Assembly (NCBI RefSeq): GCF_010435915.1 | Contig: NZ_JAAFZH010000001.1 | Span: forward strand, 62,001 to 126,000 | Origin: Spirosoma terrae | GTDB lineage: Bacteria > Bacteroidota > Bacteroidia > Cytophagales > Spirosomataceae | Length of the DNA stretch: 64,000 bases | Reading direction: 5' to 3' | Shown: positions 17,683-26,058 of the stretch, in pieces | How the letters are laid out: each line of letters opens with the position of its first letter | How positions within the stretch are numbered: the first letter of the stretch is position 1 | Position numbers and translations under genes: made by a program | Notes under the pieces: generated by a model | Databases searched by the model: none | Told to the model about the DNA's origin: nothing | What the model saw: the letters and a program-made list of their open reading frames with translations, nothing else

Positions 17683-19377
17683 ATGAATCAATTAAAACGC
17701 TGGCACTATCTGGTTCTTCTCGTAGGAGGTATCTTCGCAATGATGTCTTCCTGTAAGAACGACGAACAGCCTGCTCCGGTCCTGAGCATTACGAGCATTA
17801 GCCCAACCTCGGCTCCGGTAAACTCAACGGTTACGATTACGGGTACAAATTTTAATACAACACCAAGCAGCAATACGGTTGTTTTCGGTACGGTTTCAGC
17901 ATCGGTTGTAGCTGCTACATCTACCCAACTAACTGTTATTGTACCTGCCAATGCCGGATCGCCTGTTTCAGTTTCGGCTAATGGTGCAACGGCCACAGGA
18001 CCAGCGTTCAGCCTGGCAGCTAAACCGGTTGTTACGGTGGTTGGATCGGTTTCTGCCAACACAACCTGGTCGGCTGGTACGGTCTATGTATTACGTGGTT
18101 TCGTGTACGTATCGAATAATGCTACGTTAACAATTGAGCCTGGTACCATTATCAAAGGGGCTACAAGAGATCAGGACCCTGAAGGACAAAATAGAGGAGG
18201 TACGTTAATTGTAGAGCAGGGCGCTAAACTGATCGCACAAGGTACAGCAGATAAGCCTATTGTATTCACGTCCAGCAAAGCACCGGGTCAGCGTACGTAT
18301 GGCGACTGGGGTGGCGTAGTGTTGATTGGTAAGGCTCCTCACAACCGTCCAGGTAGCCAGCAGCCAGAGGGTGGTATCCGTGGTCAATTGGGCACCTTTA
18401 CGGACGAGAACGATAACTCCGGGATTCTGAAATATGTACGTATTGAATTCGGTGGTATTGCGCTTACGTCATCAGCCAATAGTGAAATTAACGGTCTGAC
18501 GCTCTACGGTGTAGGCCGTGGAACAACCATCGATCACGTGCAGGTGTCTTATAGCGGTGACGATTCATACGAATGGTTCGGCGGTACGGTAAATGCTAAA
18601 TATCTGGTAGCGCACCGTGGCTTCGACGATGATTTCGATACTGACTGGGGTTTCACGGGCCGGGTGCAGTTTGCTCTATCGCTACGTGATCCACAAGTAG
18701 CTGACCAGTCGGCTTCGAACAGTTTCGAGTCAGATAACTTCGCTAACGGTGAAAATGCGGCAGGAACGCCATTGTCGGCCAATAATGGTTTGCCGCTTAC
18801 ACAACCAATTTTTGCTAACGTAAGTAGCTTTGCGTTCTCTGGAACACCAAGTACAGCGTCTACGTCGGGCACGGGTGGTAGCGGTTCGTTCCAGTCTGCC
18901 ATGCACCTGCGTCGTAACACCGCTATCAGCATCTATAACTCTGTATTTGCTGGCTGGCCAGAAGGTCTTCGCCTGGATGGTACAACAACAGGTACGTTGA
19001 ATAACGTTAACACGGGTGCTCTGGATCTGCAAGGTATTACGGTGGCTAATTCGCTGACCGCCGTACGTGGTGCTGGTTCAATCACGAACGATCAGGCAAC
19101 GGCATTCTTCAACACGACTGCTAAAAAGAACACAGTAATCGCTTCCAGTGATTTGCCTACGTTGTTGTTGAACGCCAATAACTTTAATCTGACAGCTCCT
19201 AACTTCCAGCCACAGGCTACGTCGCCATTGCTGGTGGCCGCTAATGCGGCTACGGGTGGTAAACTGAGCGACAGCTTCTTTACGTCTGCCCCATACCGGG
19301 GAGCGTTCAATGGTACTGACAACTGGCTAGCCGGTTGGACCAACTTTGATCCTCAGAATACAGATTACGACAAATAA
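17683..19377 (+). CDS. lipoprotein with IPT/TIG domain and right-handed beta-helix
   Basis: From ATG 17683 this is a 564-residue protein. The signal ends in MMSSC, a lipobox, so it is lipid anchored. Residues about 30-110 form an IPT/TIG immunoglobulin-like domain (ITSISPTSAPVNSTVTITG). The rest is beta-helix-like, with TLTIEPGTIIKG, GGTLIVEQGAKLIAQGT and DWGGVVLIGKAP. It lies 39 bp after the TonB receptor stop. A receptor followed by a surface lipoprotein suggests a ligand-capturing partner, analogous to SusC/SusD but unrelated in fold. The ligand is unknown. A hairpin terminator at 19413 ends the unit. Confidence 0.78.
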   Translation: MNQLKRWHYLVLLVGGIFAMMSSCKNDEQPAPVLSITSISPTSAPVNSTVTITGTNFNTTPSSNTVVFGTVSASVVAATSTQLTVIVPANAGSPVSVSANGATATGPAFSLAAKPVVTVVGSVSANTTWSAGTVYVLRGFVYVSNNATLTIEPGTIIKGATRDQDPEGQNRGGTLIVEQGAKLIAQGTADKPIVFTSSKAPGQRTYGDWGGVVLIGKAPHNRPGSQQPEGGIRGQLGTFTDENDNSGILKYVRIEFGGIALTSSANSEINGLTLYGVGRGTTIDHVQVSYSGDDSYEWFGGTVNAKYLVAHRGFDDDFDTDWGFTGRVQFALSLRDPQVADQSASNSFESDNFANGENAAGTPLSANNGLPLTQPIFANVSSFAFSGTPSTASTSGTGGSGSFQSAMHLRRNTAISIYNSVFAGWPEGLRLDGTTTGTLNNVNTGALDLQGITVANSLTAVRGAGSITNDQATAFFNTTAKKNTVIASSDLPTLLLNANNFNLTAPNFQPQATSPLLVAANAATGGKLSDSFFTSAPYRGAFNGTDNWLAGWTNFDPQNTDYDK

Positions 19378-19412
19378 AAGATTCAAAACAATTTTCATAT
19401 TGGTGTCGCATG

Positions 19413-19445
19413 AAAGGGCCGGTGCTTTGCGCCGGCTTTTTTCTT
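19413..19445 (+). terminator. intrinsic terminator after the TonB receptor operon
   Basis: GCCGGTGC (19418-19425) pairs with GCGCCGGC (19429-19436, one G-U pair) around TTT and is followed by TTTTTTCTTTT. This is a textbook rho-independent terminator 36 bp after the stop codon. Confidence 0.85.
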
Positions 19446-19799
19446 TTAATGAGCGCTAATTAACGTCAGAAACTGATCCCATACTATACGTCACTGACCG
19501 CGTTTGTGGCATCAATTGATGTAGCCCAAGAAGTTGAGTTGAGCTAAAATAGGATGTATAGAATCCACAAGAAAGATCGTCTGCGTGTTACCTAAGTCAG
19601 AAAATCGCGTCTAACACCCAAGTAAATCTATTGAACTTTAAGACAGTAGATATACCTTGTATCCATGTAGGGCGACTATTTATAACGAGTGTAGAGCAGC
19701 CTGGCGATATTTACTCGATATAACGACCCTATAATCTAGCTTACTTAAGTGATTTCCACCTAATAATCCGTGTTGTCAAACCCTAAATCACCGTAGCAA
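19446..19799. other. intergenic region before the Rrf2 gene
   Basis: These 354 bp between the terminator and the Rrf2 start contain no recognisable gene, repeat or clear TAnnTTTG promoter. Confidence 0.5.
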
Positions 19800-20288
19800 A
19801 TGATTTCCAAAAAAGCCAAATATGCCATTAAGGCACTTAAGGTTCTAACTGAAGAGTATGGAAAAGGGCCTGTACTGATTTCCTATATTTCAGCTAAAGA
19901 AAATATTCCTAAAAAGTTTCTGGAGGCCATTTTACTAGAACTTCGGAATCATGGAATCTTACAAAGTCAGAAAGGGAAAGGTGGTGGTTATCTGTTACGA
20001 GTTGATCCAGGCCGAGTTAATCTGGCGCAGGTTTTGCGCGTGATCGATGGTCCAATAGCACCTACTCCGTGCGTCTCGTTTAATTTCTACGTGAAATGCG
20101 ACGATTGCAATGATGAAGTTACGTGCGCGCTTCGGCCAATTATGGAACGAGTTCGGGACGCGAATCTGGGCGTATATGAGAATACGACTTTGTTGGCTTT
20201 TCAGAATCTAGAACTGATTAATACAAAAGAGATTGCAATCGCTTCTGTAGAATTGGCCGAACCAGCCACCGATCGAATGTCTGCCTGA
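19800..20288 (+). CDS. Rrf2-family transcriptional regulator
   Basis: This 162-residue protein has an N-terminal winged helix (about 1-75: SKKAKYAIKALKVLTEEYG, then IPKKFLEAILLELRNHGIL and KGKGGGYLL). These are family hallmarks. Cysteines at 91, 100, 103 and 109 lie where IscR/NsrR-type members hold an iron-sulfur cluster, although their spacing is not the standard IscR pattern. Rrf2 proteins sense iron-sulfur state, nitric oxide or cysteine. No regulated gene is obvious nearby. The shared terminator downstream closes the gene. Confidence 0.87.
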   Translation: MISKKAKYAIKALKVLTEEYGKGPVLISYISAKENIPKKFLEAILLELRNHGILQSQKGKGGGYLLRVDPGRVNLAQVLRVIDGPIAPTPCVSFNFYVKCDDCNDEVTCALRPIMERVRDANLGVYENTTLLAFQNLELINTKEIAIASVELAEPATDRMSA

Positions 20289-20291
20289 TTT

Positions 20292-20354
20292 TACGTTTCT
20301 CAAATGCAAAAAGCCCGATAACGTCTATCGGGCTTTTTGCATTTGAGAAACGTA
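20292..20354. terminator. bidirectional terminator with 29 bp perfect stem
   Basis: Bases 20292-20320 and 20326-20354 are exact complements around loop ACGTC. The inner part AAAAAGCCCGATA/TATCGGGCTTTTT is a normal bidirectional terminator. The outer 16 bp extend it to an unusually long perfect stem. It fills the gap between the convergent Rrf2 and DUF4301 genes (stops at 20288 and 20358). Confidence 0.88.
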
Positions 20355-20357
20355 TGA

Positions 20358-21872
20358 CTAGTTTCCGGGCTGGTGCTCTTTACGTAGCAAGTCATTGACG
20401 GTCTTAACGGGGTTGAACGTAATGAGCGGTACTTCTACGAACATAGTATTCCAGTCGGCCATAGCCCCATTCCATAGGCCAGGTAGTTCCTGAGCTTTTA
20501 GGTCCTTCCCGTCTTTTGATTTGGCCGTGATGAAGCCTGTTTGCGGATCGCGATAGTCCGTTAGATTATACTTCTTGCCATCACGATCTTTGAGGCCACA
20601 GACCAGATCGACGGGGTTGAAATGGGTTGCACCGTCGAAAATAGATTTTTGTTGTGGATTAGCCAGATCAATCTGAGCCGATTCTACCACCTGCAACGAC
20701 ACCGATCCATCCTGATTTTTTGCCCAGAATGGTCCGCCACCTGGCTCTCCTACATTTTTTACCATACCGCATGCGCGTACCGGACGATCTAATTTTTTGC
20801 GGAAATACGCCAGCTTTTCGTCTGTCGATAGCGTATCAAACCCATCCGGAGGAAGCGTAAACAGCGTTCGGCGTAACAGTTCATCGGCTTCGGCCAGGTA
20901 CCCTTCGCTAACATCATCCGTGGCGAGTAGGGTTTGCAGACGGGCAATTTGCTGCTGGGCATCTAACAAAACAGCCGCCAGTACTTTCTTATACGTAACG
21001 GTTTGTTCTTTGATCTCGTCGGGTACTACGTTGTCGATATTCTTGATAAAGACAATATCGGCGTCAATATCATTAAGATTTTCGATCAAGGCACCGTGCC
21101 CAGCCGGACGGAATAACAGCGACCCATCGGCATTCCGAAACGGCGAATTGTCCATATTAACGGAAATCGTATCAGTCGATTTTTTCTGCTCCGAAAAGCT
21201 AATGTCGAACGTAACACCCAGCCAGGCTTCATAATCCGCTTTCTGCTCATCAATGAGTTTTTCAAAGCGCTCCCGATGTTCTGGCGAAACCGTAAAGTGA
21301 AGTTTAACCAGGCCATCTGAATTGGCATACGCGGCTCCCTCCACCAAATGTTCTTCTACCGGTGTTCGGGGCCCATCAATGTAGCGATGGAATTTCAGCA
21401 ATCCTTTAGGCAAACTGCCGTAGTCCAGGCCTTTGTTGGTCAATAAAAACTGGAGAACTGTCTGGCGATCGTTGTCGGCTACTGCTTTGTCGAGATCCAG
21501 GCCTTCCTGCGCCATAGCCGCTTTCAGGTCTTCGTAGAAAGCGAAGTCGGTTATGCGGGCAAATACCTCGTCGGTCGATTTATCGGATTTGCCATCAAGA
21601 GCCGCAAAAAGTGATTTAAACATGCGCGTGGCTGCTCCCGAAGCCGGTACGAATTTGACCAGGTCTTTTTCGTGAGTTGCTTCGTCAAACCGATGGATAT
21701 AGGCGGCTAACTGGTCCTCGTCAACTCTGATAATACCGTCGCCGATCGTAGCGGCCTTGATTACGTTAAGGTATGGGAAGCCCTGTACGAAATAGTTTAT
21801 CTGTTCGTCAATCTGACCGGTGGATACGCCCTGTGCCAGAAATTGTTGCTGATCTTGCTCAGTAAATTGCAT
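20358..21872 (-). CDS. DUF4301 family protein
   Basis: This 504-residue, soluble, signal-less protein matches the Bacteroidota DUF4301 family along its length. The stretch VPASGAATRMFK at 75-86 resembles the glycine-rich nucleotide-binding loop of sugar-nucleotidyltransferases, and FRPAGHGALIENLNDI looks like another substrate loop. A nucleotidyltransferase-like activity is therefore plausible but unproven. The gene is monocistronic. Confidence 0.8.
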   Translation of the reverse strand: MQFTEQDQQQFLAQGVSTGQIDEQINYFVQGFPYLNVIKAATIGDGIIRVDEDQLAAYIHRFDEATHEKDLVKFVPASGAATRMFKSLFAALDGKSDKSTDEVFARITDFAFYEDLKAAMAQEGLDLDKAVADNDRQTVLQFLLTNKGLDYGSLPKGLLKFHRYIDGPRTPVEEHLVEGAAYANSDGLVKLHFTVSPEHRERFEKLIDEQKADYEAWLGVTFDISFSEQKKSTDTISVNMDNSPFRNADGSLLFRPAGHGALIENLNDIDADIVFIKNIDNVVPDEIKEQTVTYKKVLAAVLLDAQQQIARLQTLLATDDVSEGYLAEADELLRRTLFTLPPDGFDTLSTDEKLAYFRKKLDRPVRACGMVKNVGEPGGGPFWAKNQDGSVSLQVVESAQIDLANPQQKSIFDGATHFNPVDLVCGLKDRDGKKYNLTDYRDPQTGFITAKSKDGKDLKAQELPGLWNGAMADWNTMFVEVPLITFNPVKTVNDLLRKEHQPGN

Positions 21873-22089
21873 AAGGGAATAGAAGTAATGACGTTAGGAA
21901 CGATCGGCAAATTGGCTATTTCACCAATCGGACGCAAATCAAATTTTATAGAAGTTTGGTAATTTAGTTATTCGGTAGACAATGGCATCAAAACGTCAGT
22001 GGTATGCTTCTAACAGACTATTGACTTGTTTGTTTTTCGCCAATGCGCCCCAAAATGAATCACTTTTTACGCTAAAACCTTAACTAGCC

Positions 22090-22803
22090 ATGAAACTAAT
22101 TGCTTTCGACGCTGATGATACGCTATGGGTCAATGAGCCAAATTATGTCAATGTTAAAGAAAAACTGTGCGAACTGCTAGCTCACTACGTAGATCAGGAC
22201 GTATTGACCGACCGCTTTTATGATGCACAGATCCGAAATCTTCATATGTATGGTTACGGAGCCAAAAGTTTTATTCTGTCGATGGTTGAAACGGCTATCG
22301 AGTTAACCGATGGGGCCATTACAGGCCGCGAAATTCAGCAGATAATTGATACGGGCAGGAAATTAATTGATTTTCCTATCGACGTATTCGACGGCATTCA
22401 CGAAGTGCTGGAAATACTATCGAAGGATTTCGACTTAATGGTATTAACTAAGGGTGATCTGTTCGATCAGGAAAGTAAAATTGCCCGCTCCGGGTTGGGC
22501 CATTTTTTCAAACATGTTGAGATTGTGAGCGAGAAGAATGAGCAGTCGTATCAGCGTATTCTTGATCGATACGGCGTAGCACCGGCTGATTTTATTATGA
22601 TCGGCAATTCACTTAAATCGGATATTCTGCCGGTTGTACATATCGGTGGCCGGGCCATTCATATTCCTTACTCGATTACGTGGGCGCACGAACGCGTGGC
22701 CGATGAACAATTGGTTGGCAAGTCGTTCACTACGTTGGCAAGTGCCCGTGAGTTACTGGCCTGTTTTCAGAAAGGTTCTCCCGTTTCGGAGAACATCAAC
22801 TGA
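22090..22803 (+). CDS. HAD-superfamily hydrolase (YjjG-like phosphatase)
   Basis: This 237-residue cytoplasmic phosphatase has HAD motif I DADDT with nucleophile Asp7 and Asp9. A helical cap follows (about 20-90), then motif II in MVLTKGD, a motif III lysine in the SEKNEQSY region and motif IV in MIGNSLKSDI. It resembles nucleotidase-type members such as YjjG, but the natural substrate is not determined. It converges with the amidase gene. Confidence 0.82.
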   Translation: MKLIAFDADDTLWVNEPNYVNVKEKLCELLAHYVDQDVLTDRFYDAQIRNLHMYGYGAKSFILSMVETAIELTDGAITGREIQQIIDTGRKLIDFPIDVFDGIHEVLEILSKDFDLMVLTKGDLFDQESKIARSGLGHFFKHVEIVSEKNEQSYQRILDRYGVAPADFIMIGNSLKSDILPVVHIGGRAIHIPYSITWAHERVADEQLVGKSFTTLASARELLACFQKGSPVSENIN

Positions 22804-22826
22804 TACAGCGTTCGGCTATTGATGCT

Positions 22827-23612
22827 TTATAGATGGAGGGCAAATTCGTCGGCATCCAGATTGGCTGGGAATTTTTCCCGGAACGAACGTAGCGCATCAA
22901 TGGAAAGCGTCTGTTGATAAATGGCTTCGGTATCGGAATGACGATATACTACGTCGCCTTTAAAATCGATAAGCGCCGAATCGCCTGTGTAGGTATTACC
23001 GTTGTCATCGACGCCAACTCGATTGACACCCACTACGTAGCTCAGATTTTCGATGGCACGGGCCTGTAGCAGTGTATTCCAGGCAGTACGTCGGGCAGCT
23101 GGCCAGTTTGCTACGTAGAGGAGCAAATCGTAGGCAAAATCGGTTGAGTTGTTTTGACGATTACGGCTCCAGACCGGAAAGCGCAGATCGTAGCAGATAA
23201 GCGGGCAAATACGCCAGCCTTTCCATTCTTTAATGATTCGACGGGGGCCTGATGTATAGACTTTATCTTCGCCGGCCATTCGGAATAGATGCCGTTTATC
23301 GTAACTATCGAACTGGCCATCGGGCTGCATCCAGATCAGTCGATTAAAGTAATTACCCGCTTCATGCACTACGTAGCTGCCTGTTACAACGGCACCGGTT
23401 TGGGCGGCCATTTGTTTCAGCCAGCGGAACGTAGTAAGATTAGGTGGTTCTGCTACGTTCGAGGCATCCATCGTAAAGCCGGTTGTAAACATTTCGGGCA
23501 GAACGATCAGATCGGTAGGTTCGGGCAGTGAAAAGATACGTTCCTCCAGGGCCGCTCTGTTAGCCACAGAATTATGCCAACTAAGATCAGTCTGGAGGAG
23601 GGTAACGTGCAT
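22827..23612 (-). CDS. nitrilase-superfamily amidase (omega-amidase, Nit2/YafV type)
   Basis: This 261-residue cytosolic enzyme has the nitrilase triad visible: Glu40 (LPEMF), Lys106 (DKRHLF) and Cys140 (ICYDLRFPVW). The ICYDLRFPVWSRN region and the short length match omega-amidases that hydrolyse 2-oxoglutaramate or 2-oxosuccinamate, a metabolite-repair role. Other nitrilase-family amidases remain possible. It follows def on the same strand but is separated by a hairpin. Confidence 0.85.
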   Translation of the reverse strand: MHVTLLQTDLSWHNSVANRAALEERIFSLPEPTDLIVLPEMFTTGFTMDASNVAEPPNLTTFRWLKQMAAQTGAVVTGSYVVHEAGNYFNRLIWMQPDGQFDSYDKRHLFRMAGEDKVYTSGPRRIIKEWKGWRICPLICYDLRFPVWSRNRQNNSTDFAYDLLLYVANWPAARRTAWNTLLQARAIENLSYVVGVNRVGVDDNGNTYTGDSALIDFKGDVVYRHSDTEAIYQQTLSIDALRSFREKFPANLDADEFALHL

Positions 23613-23633
23613 AGTAAGCTGGAATAGAGAATT

Positions 23634-23675
23634 GCCCCAATCAGGGATAGTATGAGTGATATTCCTGATTGGGGC
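23634..23675 (-). terminator. hairpin downstream of def
   Basis: GCCCCAATCAGGGATA (23634-23649) pairs with TATTCCTGATTGGGGC (23660-23675) with one wobble pair and a 10-nt loop. It lies between the stop of def and the start of the amidase gene on the minus strand. There is no strong U tract, so termination may be partial. Confidence 0.6.
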
Positions 23676-23692
23676 GCTATATAGGCATATGG

Positions 23693-24265
23693 TTATTTAG
23701 GGAATTTCATTCGATATTCTGCATCCGTTTTCCCTTTGGTGATGTCGGTTAGTTTCCGTTTTATCAGCTGACGGCGTAGCGAAGGCAGATAATCCGTAAA
23801 AAGCTTTCCTTCCAGGTGGTCATATTCATGTTGAATAATCCGGGCGGCCATACCGTCAAATTCTTCCTCATGTTCCTGCCAGTCGGTATCAAAATACCGA
23901 ATCACAACAATTTCGGGCCGGAACACTTCGCCCCGAATCCCCGGAATACTTAAACAGCCTTCTTCAAAGCCCCAATCGTCACCCGCTTCTTCAATAATCT
24001 CTGGGTTGATAAAGACCTTTTTAAAGCCCACCAGTGATTGGTCTATGTCTTCTTCCGCTTCGCCTTCATTGAGCGGATCGCCATCGACAACAAACATCCG
24101 AATACTCTGACCAATTTGCGGAGCGGCCAGGCCAATGCCCGACGCAGCATACATGGTCTCAAACATATCGTCACTTAATTTCTTTACGTCGATACTGCCA
24201 GGCTCAATGTCCTTGGCCCGTTTCCGTAATACTGGGTCGCCGTAGGCAATTATTGGGAGAATCAT
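23693..24265 (-). CDS. def: peptide deformylase
   Basis: This metalloenzyme removes the formyl group from the initiator methionine. The three family motifs are intact: GIGLAAPQ at 43-50, EGCLS with Cys104, and QHEYDH with His146, Glu147 and His150. These give the Cys-His-His metal site. The 190-residue length is typical. An acidic insertion (about 65-75) is common in Bacteroidota versions. It follows ruvX by 40 bp on the same strand, a usual pairing. Confidence 0.96.
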   Translation of the reverse strand: MILPIIAYGDPVLRKRAKDIEPGSIDVKKLSDDMFETMYAASGIGLAAPQIGQSIRMFVVDGDPLNEGEAEEDIDQSLVGFKKVFINPEIIEEAGDDWGFEEGCLSIPGIRGEVFRPEIVVIRYFDTDWQEHEEEFDGMAARIIQHEYDHLEGKLFTDYLPSLRRQLIKRKLTDITKGKTDAEYRMKFPK

Positions 24266-24305
24266 AATTTTTATTGTCCGAACCGGGATTGAGCAGATGC
24301 GAGGG

Positions 24306-24731
24306 TCAATTCCGGTTCAGCTGTTTGCTTTCCATATACGATTGGAGAATAATGACAGCACTGACTTTGTCAATATTGCCTTTCTCGCGTCGGTCTTTTT
24401 TACTGCTTCCACCCGCAATCATAGCCTGGAGGGCCATGGCTGACGTGAAACGTTCATCATGCCAATAAACGGGAATAGCAGGTAATGCGTTCTGTAAATG
24501 GGTGACGAACTTACGGACTCGGGGTGTATTGTCTGTATCCGTTCCATCTAATCGTTTGGGTAAACCGACGATAAAGGCGTCAACCGGTTCCCGCTCCACA
24601 TAAGCCTTCAGGTATTTCAACAGTTCATGCGAGGGCACCGTTTCCAGCGCCGACGCAATGAGTTGCAAGGGATCTGTAACAGCAATACCAGTTCGTTTTG
24701 CCCCGTAATCGATAGCTAATAGTCGTGCCAT
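24306..24731 (-). CDS. ruvX: putative pre-16S rRNA nuclease / Holliday junction resolvase-like RuvX (YqgF)
   Basis: This 141-residue RNase H-fold nuclease is of the YqgF family, which takes part in 16S rRNA 5' maturation and has been proposed as a junction resolvase. It has LAIDYGAKRTGIAV with Asp8 at the N-terminus, VGLPKRLDGTD, the HDERFTS acidic motif and the final NIDKVSAVIIL with its aspartate. It is probably co-transcribed with def downstream. Confidence 0.93.
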   Translation of the reverse strand: MARLLAIDYGAKRTGIAVTDPLQLIASALETVPSHELLKYLKAYVEREPVDAFIVGLPKRLDGTDTDNTPRVRKFVTHLQNALPAIPVYWHDERFTSAMALQAMIAGGSSKKDRREKGNIDKVSAVIILQSYMESKQLNRN

Positions 24732-24834
24732 TTGAACGACAAAGGTACGATATTGCCCGCAGTTTGAAGATTCTTTTTGTTGTTAGGCATGAGTTAATGC
24801 CAATGCCATAGCTGCTAATAAGGATGAGCCAGCA

Positions 24835-25992
24835 TTATCGGCCAGATTCATCTAAAATCTCGGCGTCGGCGGATCGGTGCTGATTAGCGAGCTGCCTTTC
24901 GTGAATCGGGCCCGACTTGTCTTTCAAAAAGCCTCCGGAGCCTTTCGTGAAAAACGCCTTAATTTCGGCCATCATAGAGAGAGCTATCTCATCAGGAGTC
25001 TCGGCACCGATGTCTAGTCCAATTGGCGCATGAACCCGGCTTAAGGATTCTTCTGTAAACAGAAGCCCATCTTTCCGAAATTCGTCCTGCATCTTATCAA
25101 ACCGTTTACGTGGGCCCAGCATACCAATGTAGGGGATATCTGTCGCCAGCAGCGATTGCAGTACGGCTCGATCGTAATTGAAATTATGCGACATCAGAAC
25201 AGCGGCTGTCCGATTGGTGATCGTAATTTGATCCAGAACTGCCTGCCGGTCGGCATACAAAACGCAGGTAGCGACCGGGAACCGTTTGGGAGATAAGTGA
25301 GCGATACAATCGTCGGTGACCGTTACCTGCCAGCCCAGTTCCCGAGCTAGTTTGGCCACTGGGACCACGTCGTAACCAGCGCCGAAAATTACTAATTCAA
25401 TACCTGGGTCGATTCGCTCAATAAATACATCGGCGCTGCCCGTATCAACCGTGTATGTCTGGTTCAGGGGTTTCCCCGTGCCAAGCACCAGTTGCATGTC
25501 GTTTTGTAGCCAATCAGGAACCAGACTAGTGCTTGAATCCGTCAACACAAACCGATTGCTGGGGCTAAGATGAGTGCCAGTACTTTTCAGAACGGTTGCC
25601 AGGACGCGCACATCTCGTTTTTGAGAGAACTCCTGAAGAATAGCAATGGGATTTTGCGGGTCAGTAGGGTTAATCGGCTCAATCAGAATATCGATGATGC
25701 CATTACAGCCCAAACCCACGCCAAAGCTATTTGCGCCATCGTCCATGGTGTCATACGTAACAACAATTGGCAGGCCATCAAGCATCACCTGACGAGCCTT
25801 ACGTAGTGCATCTCCTTCCAGGCAGCCTCCGCTGATTGCTCCTTCCCAGCGGCCATCGTCGGTAATGAGCATTCGGGCCCCTGGTCGTCGGTAGGATGAA
25901 CCTTCAACCCATACGACTGTTGCCAACGCAGCTTTTCGCTGAGAAAAATCGATTTGGTCAAAAACTTCGACAATGCGGGTTATTTCTTTCAT
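24835..25992 (-). CDS. XdhC/CoxI-family molybdenum-enzyme maturation protein
   Basis: This 385-residue cytosolic protein is of the XdhC family, which binds molybdenum cofactor and delivers the sulfurated form to xanthine-dehydrogenase-type enzymes. The N-terminal XdhC/CoxI domain shows SSYRRPGARMLI and AISGGCLEGD. The C-terminal Rossmann-like domain shows VIFGAGYDVVPVAKLA and IGMLGPRKR. It lies 66 bp downstream of the catalytic subunit of a molybdenum hydroxylase, the expected client, and is probably in the same operon. Confidence 0.9.
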   Translation of the reverse strand: MKEITRIVEVFDQIDFSQRKAALATVVWVEGSSYRRPGARMLITDDGRWEGAISGGCLEGDALRKARQVMLDGLPIVVTYDTMDDGANSFGVGLGCNGIIDILIEPINPTDPQNPIAILQEFSQKRDVRVLATVLKSTGTHLSPSNRFVLTDSSTSLVPDWLQNDMQLVLGTGKPLNQTYTVDTGSADVFIERIDPGIELVIFGAGYDVVPVAKLARELGWQVTVTDDCIAHLSPKRFPVATCVLYADRQAVLDQITITNRTAAVLMSHNFNYDRAVLQSLLATDIPYIGMLGPRKRFDKMQDEFRKDGLLFTEESLSRVHAPIGLDIGAETPDEIALSMMAEIKAFFTKGSGGFLKDKSGPIHERQLANQHRSADAEILDESGR

Positions 25993-26058
25993 GATTCAAT
26001 AATGGGAAGATTACACCTGTACTGTTCTTGCTTGAAGAACTACAGATAAACGTTACGG

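Noticed and set aside
14752-19377. SusC/SusD polysaccharide utilisation pair
   Set aside because: The second gene is a beta-helix lipoprotein, not a tetratricopeptide-like SusD. No glycoside hydrolase genes adjoin.
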